13,600 bases of DNA from CAYJFX01 sp964370315 (lineage in GTDB: Bacteria; Spirochaetota; Spirochaetia; Treponematales; Treponemataceae). The notes beneath the pieces are model-generated. The model did not search any database, had not been told where the DNA came from, and worked only from the letters and a program-made list of their open reading frames with translations. Positions within the stretch are counted from its first letter, which is position 1, and every line of letters starts with the position of its first letter. The translations under genes were made by a program, and so were the position numbers. The stretch is taken from positions 1 to 13,600 of the forward strand of contig CAYJIS010000054.1 in assembly GCA_964370315.1 (NCBI GenBank). Reading direction: 5' to 3'. This document shows positions 6,840 to 13,120 of the stretch, in pieces.

Positions 6840-7003
6840 TCACAGAGAGGAACATCATTTAGGGGCAAGTCTCGCTCAAGGCTCGACACGGGCCTTACGT
6901 ACTTACGCTTTCGCTTCATCGTCCTCGCAATCTTATGCCTTGCTGCGGTCGATTCGGCATAAGTGTTAAAACACTTACGCCTCAGTACTCCACGCCCTTT
7001 GCC
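6840..7003. repeat. GC-rich non-coding island with alternative hairpins; probable dispersed repeat
   Basis: The segment stands out in composition from both flanks. CTTATGCC (6932-6939) pairs with GGCATAAG (6956-6963). That same strand segment, GGCATAAGTGTT (6956-6967), can instead pair with AACACTTACGCC (6970-6981) with one mismatch, so the hairpins exclude each other. ACTTACGC is repeated directly at 6901-6908 and 6973-6980. The minus-strand open frame across it (6833-7048) starts inside the terminator hairpin, lacks a ribosome site and is very Arg/Lys-rich, so it is not called a gene. A dispersed repeat is the best guess; copy number is unknown. Confidence 0.5.
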
Positions 7004-7038
7004 AAAAAAAAGGCCCATATTCAAACATGAATATGGGC
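7004..7038 (-). terminator. strong intrinsic terminator of the PTS-sulfatase operon
   Basis: A perfect 10-bp stem (GCCCATATTC at 7013-7022 with GAATATGGGC at 7029-7038) closes a six-base loop. On the minus strand it is followed by a C and eight Ts (7011-7004). It lies 10 bases after the sulfatase stop codon and ends the leftward operon before lrgAB. Confidence 0.88.
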
Positions 7039-7048
7039 AAAAGTTCAT

Positions 7049-8389
7049 TTAATACGAAATAAAATCAGCTTCATTTTTACTTCTCGGATTTAAACACTCG
7101 TTAGTGTTTATTACCCAGGGTTTCCTAAACTCTAGTTGCCCTCTTAGTAAATAATCATCTGTTTTTTCTTGCCAAGCCTTTAAATGGCTTTGCATAGTTG
7201 TTATCTCATTAGAATACTCGGTATTATCATACAGGTTGTTCTTTTCATAAGGATCAGAACTCAAATCAAAAAATAGCTTCATTGTTTTGTTTCTGTTTGT
7301 ATTTTGTAAGTATTCATCCTTACTAATTGAATTATCAATATTTGAAGGATTTATATAAGGATAGCTTGAATCAAAGTACTCAATATATTTGTACTTATTA
7401 TTTCTCACACTCCTACACGGTTCGTATGATGTGTGGCAATTAATTTCGCTAAACACAATATTGTCATCATTATCGCTTTCAAGTAATGATAATCTTGAAA
7501 CACCTTGAAAATCAGTATCCTTTTCAAAATTGCAATAATCAAATATTGTAGGAAAAACATCAACATGAGATACAAGAGAGCGAATTCTTTTTCCATGTCC
7601 CATTTGTGGGAAGCGCACAATCAATGACACCTTTGTTCCACTGTCAAATAACGTACACTTACATTTTGGAAATGCAACTCCATGGTCAGAAGTTAAAACT
7701 ATAATTGTATTATCATATAAACCATGTTGTTTTAATGCACTGATAAGTTTGTTAATATTATCATCAAGATACTCTAAACTTTTCATGTGCCCCAAAAAGT
7801 CTTTTTTTACTTCACTCGTATTATCAAGAAAAGCAGGTAAACTTTCTTCAGGACACTCTCCCTCAGTATCAGGATATTCTCTGTGAGTACAAAAATATCC
7901 AACTGATAAAAAGAATGGTTTAGATTTTTCTACAGAACCAATCCAATTAACTGCATTTTTAGTGTTTGCATTATCCCAAAAAACATAGTCTTTTTCTTCG
8001 TCCCAAATATTTTCTGCACTAATGTTCTCATCATACCCAATTGCTTGAGCACCTTTTTCGTGCTCAACATAACGCCCATATTCGTGCTGTATACCGCATA
8101 GAGCTGTTCTGTATCCATTAGCTTTTAACTTTCGGACAACATGCAGGTCGTATGACTTAAGCGTGAAACCACGATTTGCAAGACCTACCATGCCATTTGA
8201 ATGAGGATACATTCCAGTTAATAGTGCAGACCTACTTGGAGAACAAGTAGGACTAGCACAAAACGCATTTTCAAACACGGTTGCATCTGATGCGAAACTT
8301 TCAATAGTGGGCGTAATAACCTTATAGCCATATGGGCTAAATACATCCCCACTATCGTGAGAATGTATATATATAATATTATTTTGCAT
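7049..8389 (-). CDS. cytoplasmic Cys-type sulfatase, N-sulfoglucosamine sulfohydrolase-like
   Basis: Type I sulfatases hydrolyse sulfate esters or N-sulfates with a formylglycine made from Cys or Ser. The signature here is C-S-P-S-R at residues 49-53 followed by SALLTGMYPHSNGM, so it is the Cys type. HSHDSG (9-14), GIQHEYG and LTSDHGVAF supply further expected metal and substrate residues. The HDSG start and the PHSNGM/GLANRGF block resemble heparan N-sulfatase-like (SGSH) members more than classical arylsulfatases. The 446-residue product has no signal peptide or lipobox, unlike most sulfatases, so it should stay in the cytoplasm. The start is ATG 8389, 11 bases inside the EIIB gene; a TTG two codons earlier is less likely. 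No clear ribosome site is present, and coupling to EIIB is inferred. The substrate is probably a sulfated amino sugar or its phosphate. No maturase gene is in the window. Confidence 0.9.
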   Translation of the reverse strand: MQNNIIYIHSHDSGDVFSPYGYKVITPTIESFASDATVFENAFCASPTCSPSRSALLTGMYPHSNGMVGLANRGFTLKSYDLHVVRKLKANGYRTALCGIQHEYGRYVEHEKGAQAIGYDENISAENIWDEEKDYVFWDNANTKNAVNWIGSVEKSKPFFLSVGYFCTHREYPDTEGECPEESLPAFLDNTSEVKKDFLGHMKSLEYLDDNINKLISALKQHGLYDNTIIVLTSDHGVAFPKCKCTLFDSGTKVSLIVRFPQMGHGKRIRSLVSHVDVFPTIFDYCNFEKDTDFQGVSRLSLLESDNDDNIVFSEINCHTSYEPCRSVRNNKYKYIEYFDSSYPYINPSNIDNSISKDEYLQNTNRNKTMKLFFDLSSDPYEKNNLYDNTEYSNEITTMQSHLKAWQEKTDDYLLRGQLEFRKPWVINTNECLNPRSKNEADFISY

Positions 8390-8672
8390 TTTCAAGTATT
8401 TTAGAATCCAATATTTTTTGCTTCATTTCATCTTTTGACATAAGATTTTTTAAGCCTATCAATGTTGTTTTATCAGATTGCTTAAAATTTCTAATTAAGG
8501 TTTCTGAAACAATTACCAAGTCATAGCCACTTGCTGTTGACATAGCTTCATCAACGCTTGTATGGTGAATATTAGCATCAACATTTAATTCCTTAAAAAC
8601 TGCTGTTGCTCTCATTTTCATAACTTGACTACTGCCCATACCACATCCACAGGCTACCATTACTTTTAGCAT
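8379..8672 (-). CDS. ulaB: PTS EIIB subunit, ascorbate (UlaB)-type
   Basis: The 97-residue protein carries the phosphoryl group from EIIA to the incoming sugar. The N-terminal loop ACGCGMGSS (7-15) fits the C-x-x-G-x-G-[ST]-S phosphocysteine motif, with Cys8 the probable phosphorylated residue. The HHTSVDEA and DLVIVSETL segments fit a small Rossmann-like EIIB domain. Length is normal for a free-standing EIIB. The start follows AAGGAT with a 7-nt gap, and only three bases separate it from the EIIC stop. It overlaps the sulfatase gene. The symbol marks family resemblance; ascorbate need not be the substrate given the sulfatase. No EIIA is encoded nearby. Confidence 0.9.
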   Translation of the reverse strand: MLKVMVACGCGMGSSQVMKMRATAVFKELNVDANIHHTSVDEAMSTASGYDLVIVSETLIRNFKQSDKTTLIGLKNLMSKDEMKQKILDSKILENAK

Positions 8673-8675
8673 ATA

Positions 8676-10094
8676 TTATCCTTCTAAATTAAAATAATTT
8701 TCTTTGTTTTTTCTGTATTGTATTTGTGGAATGATTAACATACCAATAATACAAAGTATAACACCAGGAACTGCTAAGTATTTAATTATAACACCAAGAA
8801 CAGGCCATAATGTTGCCCAGTCTAGATTTCCAACATAACCACCAAAACTACTCATACCAAATAGAATAATCGCAAATGCACTACCTAATACTTGGAACAA
8901 TCCACTACCAATACACATTACGATAAGAGCTTTAAATCCACCCTTGTTGTTTGCATATAAACCGATAGTAGCATTATCGTAGAATAATGGAACGAAACCT
9001 GGAATAATCATTAAAGGTGATTTGAAAATTAATAAACCAGCAATAGCAATTACTTGTCCAATAGCTCCGAAAACAAAGCCTAAACTTACTGCATTTGGCG
9101 AACCAAATCCGTATGTTGCGGCACAGTCCACAGCTGGTAAACTTCCTTTAAGGATTGAAGAAGAAATACCTTCAAAAGATTCAACCATTTCACCTACGAA
9201 CATTCTAACCCCAGTTTTTAAGATTACAAGGTTAACAGCGAATGATGCACATTTTTCAAAAATATATACTGGGAATGCAAGACTCTTTGCAAAACTAGAA
9301 TCAAGTTCTCGCATTAATGGCTCGCCAATAATAAGAATAATTATTCCAAAAAAGAACATCATAATAACGGTAGTTGAAACAACGTAGTCATCGAAGATTT
9401 TCATAAACCCTGTCATTTTAATATTATCAACAGAATTTTCTTTTTTTCCAATTTTTGGAGAGAATTTATCTGCAAACCATACACCAAGCATTTGTTGGTG
9501 ACCTACTGCAAAGCCTGCATTATCGGTTAAGTCTTGAGTAGCTTCAACGGTAAGGTTAGAAAATACTGACCAATATGTACCAATTAATATACCAGTAAGG
9601 GCAACACCACCCATATTACGTAGATCTGGAAGCAAGAAAAATGCAATCCAAGTTGCAACAGTTGCTTGTTTTACCATAATGTGACCAGTTGTAAAAAGTG
9701 TTCTTACCTTTGTGTGCTTTCTAAAAACTAATAGAAGAATATTCCATAAAAATGCGATAAGAAGTGTAATCATCGCAAAAGATGTTGTAATACCTATTGA
9801 TTCTAAAGCTGTATTCGCAGCCGCAAACCCAAAGTTAGGATCGATAACAACAGCATCCAATTGGAACTTTTGTTGTAAGCCAGTAAGCATAGGTGAAACA
9901 CTCGTTAAAAGTGCCTTTGCCCCTGCTTGCAAAATCATGTACCCTACAGCAGCCTTTACAAAACCTGCAAAAACTTCGTACCATTTTCTTTTCAATAAAA
10001 TATAACCTATAACAACCAACAATCCAATAAAGATGGCAGGTCTAGCAAGTACATTATTAAAAAGTGTTTCCCAAATCAAATTGATTATTTCCAT
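8676..10094 (-). CDS. ulaA: PTS EIIC permease, ascorbate (UlaA)-type
   Basis: The 472-residue integral membrane protein forms the sugar channel. Eleven or so hydrophobic helices are visible. UlaA-family marks include ARPAIFIGLLVVIGY (17-31), TTGHIMVKQA (135-144), GFAVGHQQMLGVWFADK (194-210), GMRMF-like KTGVRMFVGEMVESFEGIS and FVPLFYDNATIGLYAN. Length is typical. The start is supported by AAGGAG six bases upstream of the ATG. It is the first gene after the regulator and is followed at once by EIIB and the sulfatase. UlaA homologues take up pentitol/ascorbate-like and other sugars, and pairing with a sulfatase suggests a sulfated substrate here. That substrate is an inference. Confidence 0.9.
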   Translation of the reverse strand: MEIINLIWETLFNNVLARPAIFIGLLVVIGYILLKRKWYEVFAGFVKAAVGYMILQAGAKALLTSVSPMLTGLQQKFQLDAVVIDPNFGFAAANTALESIGITTSFAMITLLIAFLWNILLLVFRKHTKVRTLFTTGHIMVKQATVATWIAFFLLPDLRNMGGVALTGILIGTYWSVFSNLTVEATQDLTDNAGFAVGHQQMLGVWFADKFSPKIGKKENSVDNIKMTGFMKIFDDYVVSTTVIMMFFFGIIILIIGEPLMRELDSSFAKSLAFPVYIFEKCASFAVNLVILKTGVRMFVGEMVESFEGISSSILKGSLPAVDCAATYGFGSPNAVSLGFVFGAIGQVIAIAGLLIFKSPLMIIPGFVPLFYDNATIGLYANNKGGFKALIVMCIGSGLFQVLGSAFAIILFGMSSFGGYVGNLDWATLWPVLGVIIKYLAVPGVILCIIGMLIIPQIQYRKNKENYFNLEG

Positions 10095-10142
10095 TTTTTA
10101 CTCCTTAAATCCATTATAGTAATGATGGTAAAAAAAAATCAA
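10094..10142 (-). promoter_or_regulatory. promoter and ribosome site of the PTS-sulfatase operon
   Basis: On the minus strand TTGATT (10142-10137) and TATAAT (10118-10113) are 18 nt apart, placing the transcription start near 10106. AAGGAG (10106-10101) lies six bases before the EIIC ATG, so the leader is very short if this start is used. An A/T-homopolymer-rich stretch precedes the -35. Confidence 0.55.
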
Positions 10143-10167
10143 ACAAAAAAAATGAAAAAAACAATAC

Positions 10168-10223
10168 TTGCAATAAATTGCAATAAATATCACTTCCATC
10201 CTATGTTAATGCAATTTATTGCA
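10168..10223 (-). promoter_or_regulatory. paired 14-bp palindromic operators for the SorC-type regulator
   Basis: TGCAAT-AA-ATTGCA (10169-10182) and TGCAAT-TT-ATTGCA (10210-10223) are each perfect dyads around a two-base centre, and exact reverse complements of each other. Their centres are 41 bp apart, about four helical turns. The first is embedded in a perfect tandem repeat of TTGCAATAAA (10168-10187). They lie 17-71 bases after the regulator stop and upstream of the EIIC -35, about -70 and -111 from the predicted start. That position suits activation or looping repression. Recognition by the neighbouring regulator is inferred. Confidence 0.65.
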
Positions 10224-10239
10224 GAAAACACAGTTTTGT

Positions 10240-11208
10240 TTATAGCTGTAATAATTTTTGTGCTAAAAACTCATCCGTTGAAAGACAATGTATATAGTTG
10301 CCTTTTAAGGCTGCATGAGTGGCTCGAGCCTTGTTAACCCCACCAGAAACGGCAATAACGTAGGGAATATTTTTTATATCTTGTAATCCAATCCCAATAA
10401 TGTTATCTTCAAATTCGCTTAACAGCTGATTTCCGTCAATATCTAAAAAATGACCACAAAAAATTCCAACTGCACCCTTTGATTTTAACTCTGCAAGATT
10501 AGCTTCACTTAAATATCCTGCAAAGGTGGGTTCTTTAACTTCGGTATTAAACCCTCCTATTCCACTCACTAAGACATCAACTTTTTTTGCATTATCTAAG
10601 GCATTTTCTATAAGACGCTCTTGTGTTAAGTATTTTTTTACAATATTATTTTTAACAAAGAGAGGTGCGTAGAGTAAGGACGTTGTTCCACCGTATTTTT
10701 CTGCAAAGAGCTCAACAAGTTTCATCGAATTATAATCTACAACATATGACTCTTCTGCATTTCCCAAAACTTGCACAACAAAGATGTTTTTCTGTGTTAC
10801 GGGTTTCAATTCATTCACAACTTGATTTAGAGTTCTACCCCATGAAAGACCAATACTTATGCCATCGTGAAGTTTACTATCAATAAACTCAGCGGCCATT
10901 TTGCTCAGTCGTTTAATTCTTATATCAGAATCTGCATAATCAGAAAAGTCTTTTGTTACGATAACCTCATCAAGGTTATATTTATTTTTTAATTCAACTT
11001 CTAAAAGAGGAACTCTTTGTAACGGATAATTTATTTTTACTTCAACTATTTTTAAGTCTTGTGCTTTTTTTAGTATCCGTGAAACCTTAGATTTCGAATA
11101 AAATAATTTTTGCGCAATTTCATATTGAGATAAGTGGTGCTCGTAATACAAGCTTGCAATTTCTGCGGCAATATCTATCTCTCTCATATCTTTTATTCTA
11201 TTATGCAT
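10240..11208 (-). CDS. SorC-family sugar-binding transcriptional regulator
   Basis: SorC/DeoR-type regulators bind a phosphorylated sugar through a C-terminal domain and control nearby catabolic genes as activators or repressors. The 322-residue protein has an N-terminal helix-turn-helix (about 18-50, with LSQYEIAQKLFYSKSKVSRILKKA). The sugar-binding domain carries family segments GISIGLSWGRTLNQV, FVVQVLGNAEESYV, VDVLVSGIGGFN, GAVGIFCGHFLDIDG and PYVIAVSGGVNKARATHAAL. Length matches the family. The ATG at 11208 follows an AGGGGG-containing stretch. A second Met (residue 8) is possible. It is 24 nt downstream of the NUDIX gene, with a TATGAT-like -10 in the gap, so it may have its own promoter. 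Its target is most likely the PTS operon directly downstream, and its ligand probably the imported sugar phosphate. Confidence 0.92.
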   Translation of the reverse strand: MHNRIKDMREIDIAAEIASLYYEHHLSQYEIAQKLFYSKSKVSRILKKAQDLKIVEVKINYPLQRVPLLEVELKNKYNLDEVIVTKDFSDYADSDIRIKRLSKMAAEFIDSKLHDGISIGLSWGRTLNQVVNELKPVTQKNIFVVQVLGNAEESYVVDYNSMKLVELFAEKYGGTTSLLYAPLFVKNNIVKKYLTQERLIENALDNAKKVDVLVSGIGGFNTEVKEPTFAGYLSEANLAELKSKGAVGIFCGHFLDIDGNQLLSEFEDNIIGIGLQDIKNIPYVIAVSGGVNKARATHAALKGNYIHCLSTDEFLAQKLLQL

Positions 11209-11232
11209 GTAATGCCCCCTGAGTACAGTTTA

Positions 11233-11796
11233 TCATAGCGATATGTACTTTTTAACAGCAGTACTTGCTGAAGCAAAAGCAAAGGGAATAGATTCTATGT
11301 CAGTCAGTGTGTTTATTGAAAAAAGTTTAAAATCTGTTATTTCATTTTCATCTTCGGCTTGTAATAATGACAATGGGTCTTCACTATCTATGGTTACTTT
11401 TGCTTCAAAAAACAAGTCACAGGTTTTATATAAAAACCCTTTATACTCATATGAATTAGGAGCGCTACACACATATGTTACTTTTTCAATTTTTAAGCCC
11501 GTTTCTTCCAAACCTTCTCGTATGCAAGCATTCTCTGCAGTTTCATCCTGGTCCACAAACCCACCAGGCAAGGCATAATACCCTTTTCTTGGTTCTCTGC
11601 CTCTCTTAATACACAGAATACTTTTTTCACAATTTTGTGGGTTTTCAAAAACTATTATTAAACCAACTGCTGTTGCAATATTATTGTAAAGTGTAAATCC
11701 ACAATCGTTACATTTCCATTTTGTTTTTTCTTGATATTCGATAGCCTTACTTTGGCACATCGGACAGGCAATAAAAGAATTTATGTTTTTATTCAT
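11233..11796 (-). CDS. NUDIX hydrolase with N-terminal zinc ribbon
   Basis: NUDIX enzymes cleave nucleoside diphosphate linked compounds. The 187-residue protein starts with a zinc ribbon (Cys11, Cys14, Cys29, Cys32). A complete Nudix box follows: Gly79, Glu85 and RE-x2-EE-x-G at 93-100, preceded by ALPGG. The ribbon plus NUDIX layout recalls NADH pyrophosphatase (NudC) and ADP-ribose-type enzymes, but the NudC-specific SQPWPFPxS block is absent, so the substrate is not assigned. The start is placed at ATG 11796. An upstream in-frame TTG lies within the promoter, and the -10 ends seven bases before this ATG. The gene diverges from the ZIP transporter and precedes the SorC regulator by 24 nt. 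Confidence 0.87.
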   Translation of the reverse strand: MNKNINSFIACPMCQSKAIEYQEKTKWKCNDCGFTLYNNIATAVGLIIVFENPQNCEKSILCIKRGREPRKGYYALPGGFVDQDETAENACIREGLEETGLKIEKVTYVCSAPNSYEYKGFLYKTCDLFFEAKVTIDSEDPLSLLQAEDENEITDFKLFSINTLTDIESIPFAFASASTAVKKYISL

Positions 11797-11832
11797 AGGT
11801 ATAAGTATAGTACTCAATCAAAAAAAAATCAA
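11796..11832 (-). promoter_or_regulatory. promoter TTGATT-17-TATACT of the NUDIX gene, leaderless geometry
   Basis: On the minus strand TTGATT (11832-11827) and TATACT (11809-11804) have a 17-nt spacer, and the ATG begins seven bases later. There is no Shine-Dalgarno sequence. This placement excludes the upstream TTG at 11817 as the start codon because it would precede the transcript. Confidence 0.6.
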
Positions 11833-11842
11833 CAAAATAGAA

Positions 11843-11905
11843 TAGACTAACTATATAAGTTATTGTATAATGAATATCATAGTATGTACATGCAACGGAG
11901 GGGAT
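11843..11905 (+). promoter_or_regulatory. zupT promoter and ribosome site
   Basis: TAGACT (11843-11848) and a perfect TATAAT (11866-11871) are 17 nt apart, placing the start near 11878. GGAGGGG (11897-11903) lies just before ATG 11906. The upstream in-frame ATG at 11870 is part of the -10 hexamer itself and cannot be in the transcript, which decides the gene start. Confidence 0.65.
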
Positions 11906-12781
11906 ATGGACTTTACGCTTAATAACGTTCTTTTTGCACTAGGACTAACTCTTTTTGCAGGACTTTCTACAGGAGTCGGTAGTCTTATTGGCTTTTTTTC
12001 AAAAAAGTTTAATCCAAAATTTTTAAGTGTAACTCTTGGCTTTTCAGCAGGGGTTATGATTTATGTTTCTTTTGTAGAAATATTTGTAAAAGCACGTGAA
12101 TCTTTATCTATTGCCTTTGACGAAAAAACGGCTTATATTTATACCGTCATTGCTTTTTTTGCTGGGATTGCAATAATAGCTATTATTGATAAGCTTATAC
12201 CAAATGAAACTAATCCACACGAAATTACTTCAATAAGAAACTATCCAAAATGCAATACATGCCCTGTAAACAAAGATAAAACTATTAATCATATAGAAAA
12301 TAACGTTACAGACGATGCTGTAAAATCACAAAAACTGTTACGAATGGGAGTTTTCTCTGCTCTGGCAATAGGAATCCATAACTTTCCAGAAGGCCTTGCA
12401 ACCTTTATGAGTGCGTTAACTGATCCGACGCTTGGCATTAGTATAGCAGTAGCAATTGCCATCCACAATATTCCAGAAGGATTAGCAGTTTCAGCCCCTA
12501 TTTATTATGCTACAAAAGATAGAAAAAAGGCCTTTTTACTTTCATTTGCATCAGGCTTAGCAGAGCCTGTGGGGGCATTAATTGGATTCTTTGTTCTTAG
12601 AAGTTTTATGAATGATGTAACATTCGGCCTTATCTTTGCTGCAGTTGCAGGTATCATGGTATACATTTCTCTCGATGAGCTATTACCAACCGCAGAAGAA
12701 TATGGAGAGCACCACTTATCTATTGGTGGCCTCATCGCAGGCATGATAGTGATGGCATCAAGTTTGTTATTGTTTGCGTAA
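11906..12781 (+). CDS. zupT: ZIP-family metal transporter, ZupT-like
   Basis: ZIP proteins bring divalent metals, mainly zinc and also iron or manganese, into the cytoplasm. The 291-residue product has about eight hydrophobic helices. The two metal-site helices carry HNFPEG (158-163) and HNIPEG (187-192), the diagnostic ZupT/GufA-type motifs. The long cytoplasmic loop between helices three and four (about 100-145) contains CNTCP and several His, as is common for regulatory metal binding. Length is slightly above E. coli ZupT because of this loop. The start at 11906 gives the normal MDFTLNNVLF beginning and has a GGAGG ribosome site. The gene converges on the next membrane protein, with 9 bases between the stop codons. 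Confidence 0.92.
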   Translation: MDFTLNNVLFALGLTLFAGLSTGVGSLIGFFSKKFNPKFLSVTLGFSAGVMIYVSFVEIFVKARESLSIAFDEKTAYIYTVIAFFAGIAIIAIIDKLIPNETNPHEITSIRNYPKCNTCPVNKDKTINHIENNVTDDAVKSQKLLRMGVFSALAIGIHNFPEGLATFMSALTDPTLGISIAVAIAIHNIPEGLAVSAPIYYATKDRKKAFLLSFASGLAEPVGALIGFFVLRSFMNDVTFGLIFAAVAGIMVYISLDELLPTAEEYGEHHLSIGGLIAGMIVMASSLLLFA

Positions 12782-12790
12782 ATTACGTTC

Positions 12791-13093
12791 CTATCTTCTC
12801 GTTCGCAAAATCATCAGAACAAAGGCTGTAATATAAAACATGGTCGGTATCGTAGCAAATAATAACGTAGATACTGGAATACCTGCAATGGCTAAAGAAG
12901 ACTTGCCTACAAAAAAGAGCCCAAAACCAACAAGCATTTCATACACAATACCTGCATAGCTTGTTACCGTTCCTGCAACAAGTGCCATCCATGCAACATC
13001 TCTAGTTTTTGACCAAAGCATAATGGCTAAAAAGGCTGCAACGCCACCGAGAACAAGTTTTATTATATAGAGAATTATTTCTGCTTGAATCAT
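12791..13093 (-). CDS. small three-helix membrane protein of unknown function
   Basis: The 100-residue product consists almost wholly of hydrophobic helices (about residues 5-27, 33-62 and 70-96) with a short basic tail RTRR. No family is recognised. An AGGA lies about eight bases before the ATG at 13093. It follows the partial gene at 13121 by 27 nt on the same strand and is probably co-transcribed with it. Its stop nearly touches that of zupT, and no terminator hairpin is seen between them. Confidence 0.68.
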   Translation of the reverse strand: MIQAEIILYIIKLVLGGVAAFLAIMLWSKTRDVAWMALVAGTVTSYAGIVYEMLVGFGLFFVGKSSLAIAGIPVSTLLFATIPTMFYITAFVLMILRTRR

Positions 13094-13120
13094 TTTGTAA
13101 TCCTAAAAAAAAGTATTACT

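Noticed and set aside
6932..6981. Integron attC-like recombination site
   Set aside because: Inverted arms resembling a folded attC are present, but no recognisable core GTTRRRY-type ends, integrase or gene cassettes are in the window.
6833..7048. 71-residue minus-strand open frame
   Set aside because: Its start lies inside the sulfatase terminator hairpin and it covers the repeat island; there is no ribosome site and the composition is that of translated repeat DNA.
10168..10187. Tandem TTGCAATAAA as a simple microsatellite or start of a CRISPR array
   Set aside because: Only two adjacent copies exist with no spacers; the palindromic reading paired with 10210-10223 explains it better.
11870..11905. 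Upstream ATG start for the ZIP transporter
   Set aside because: The ATG overlaps the TATAAT -10 hexamer; the later ATG at 11906 has a GGAGG ribosome site and gives the normal family N-terminus.
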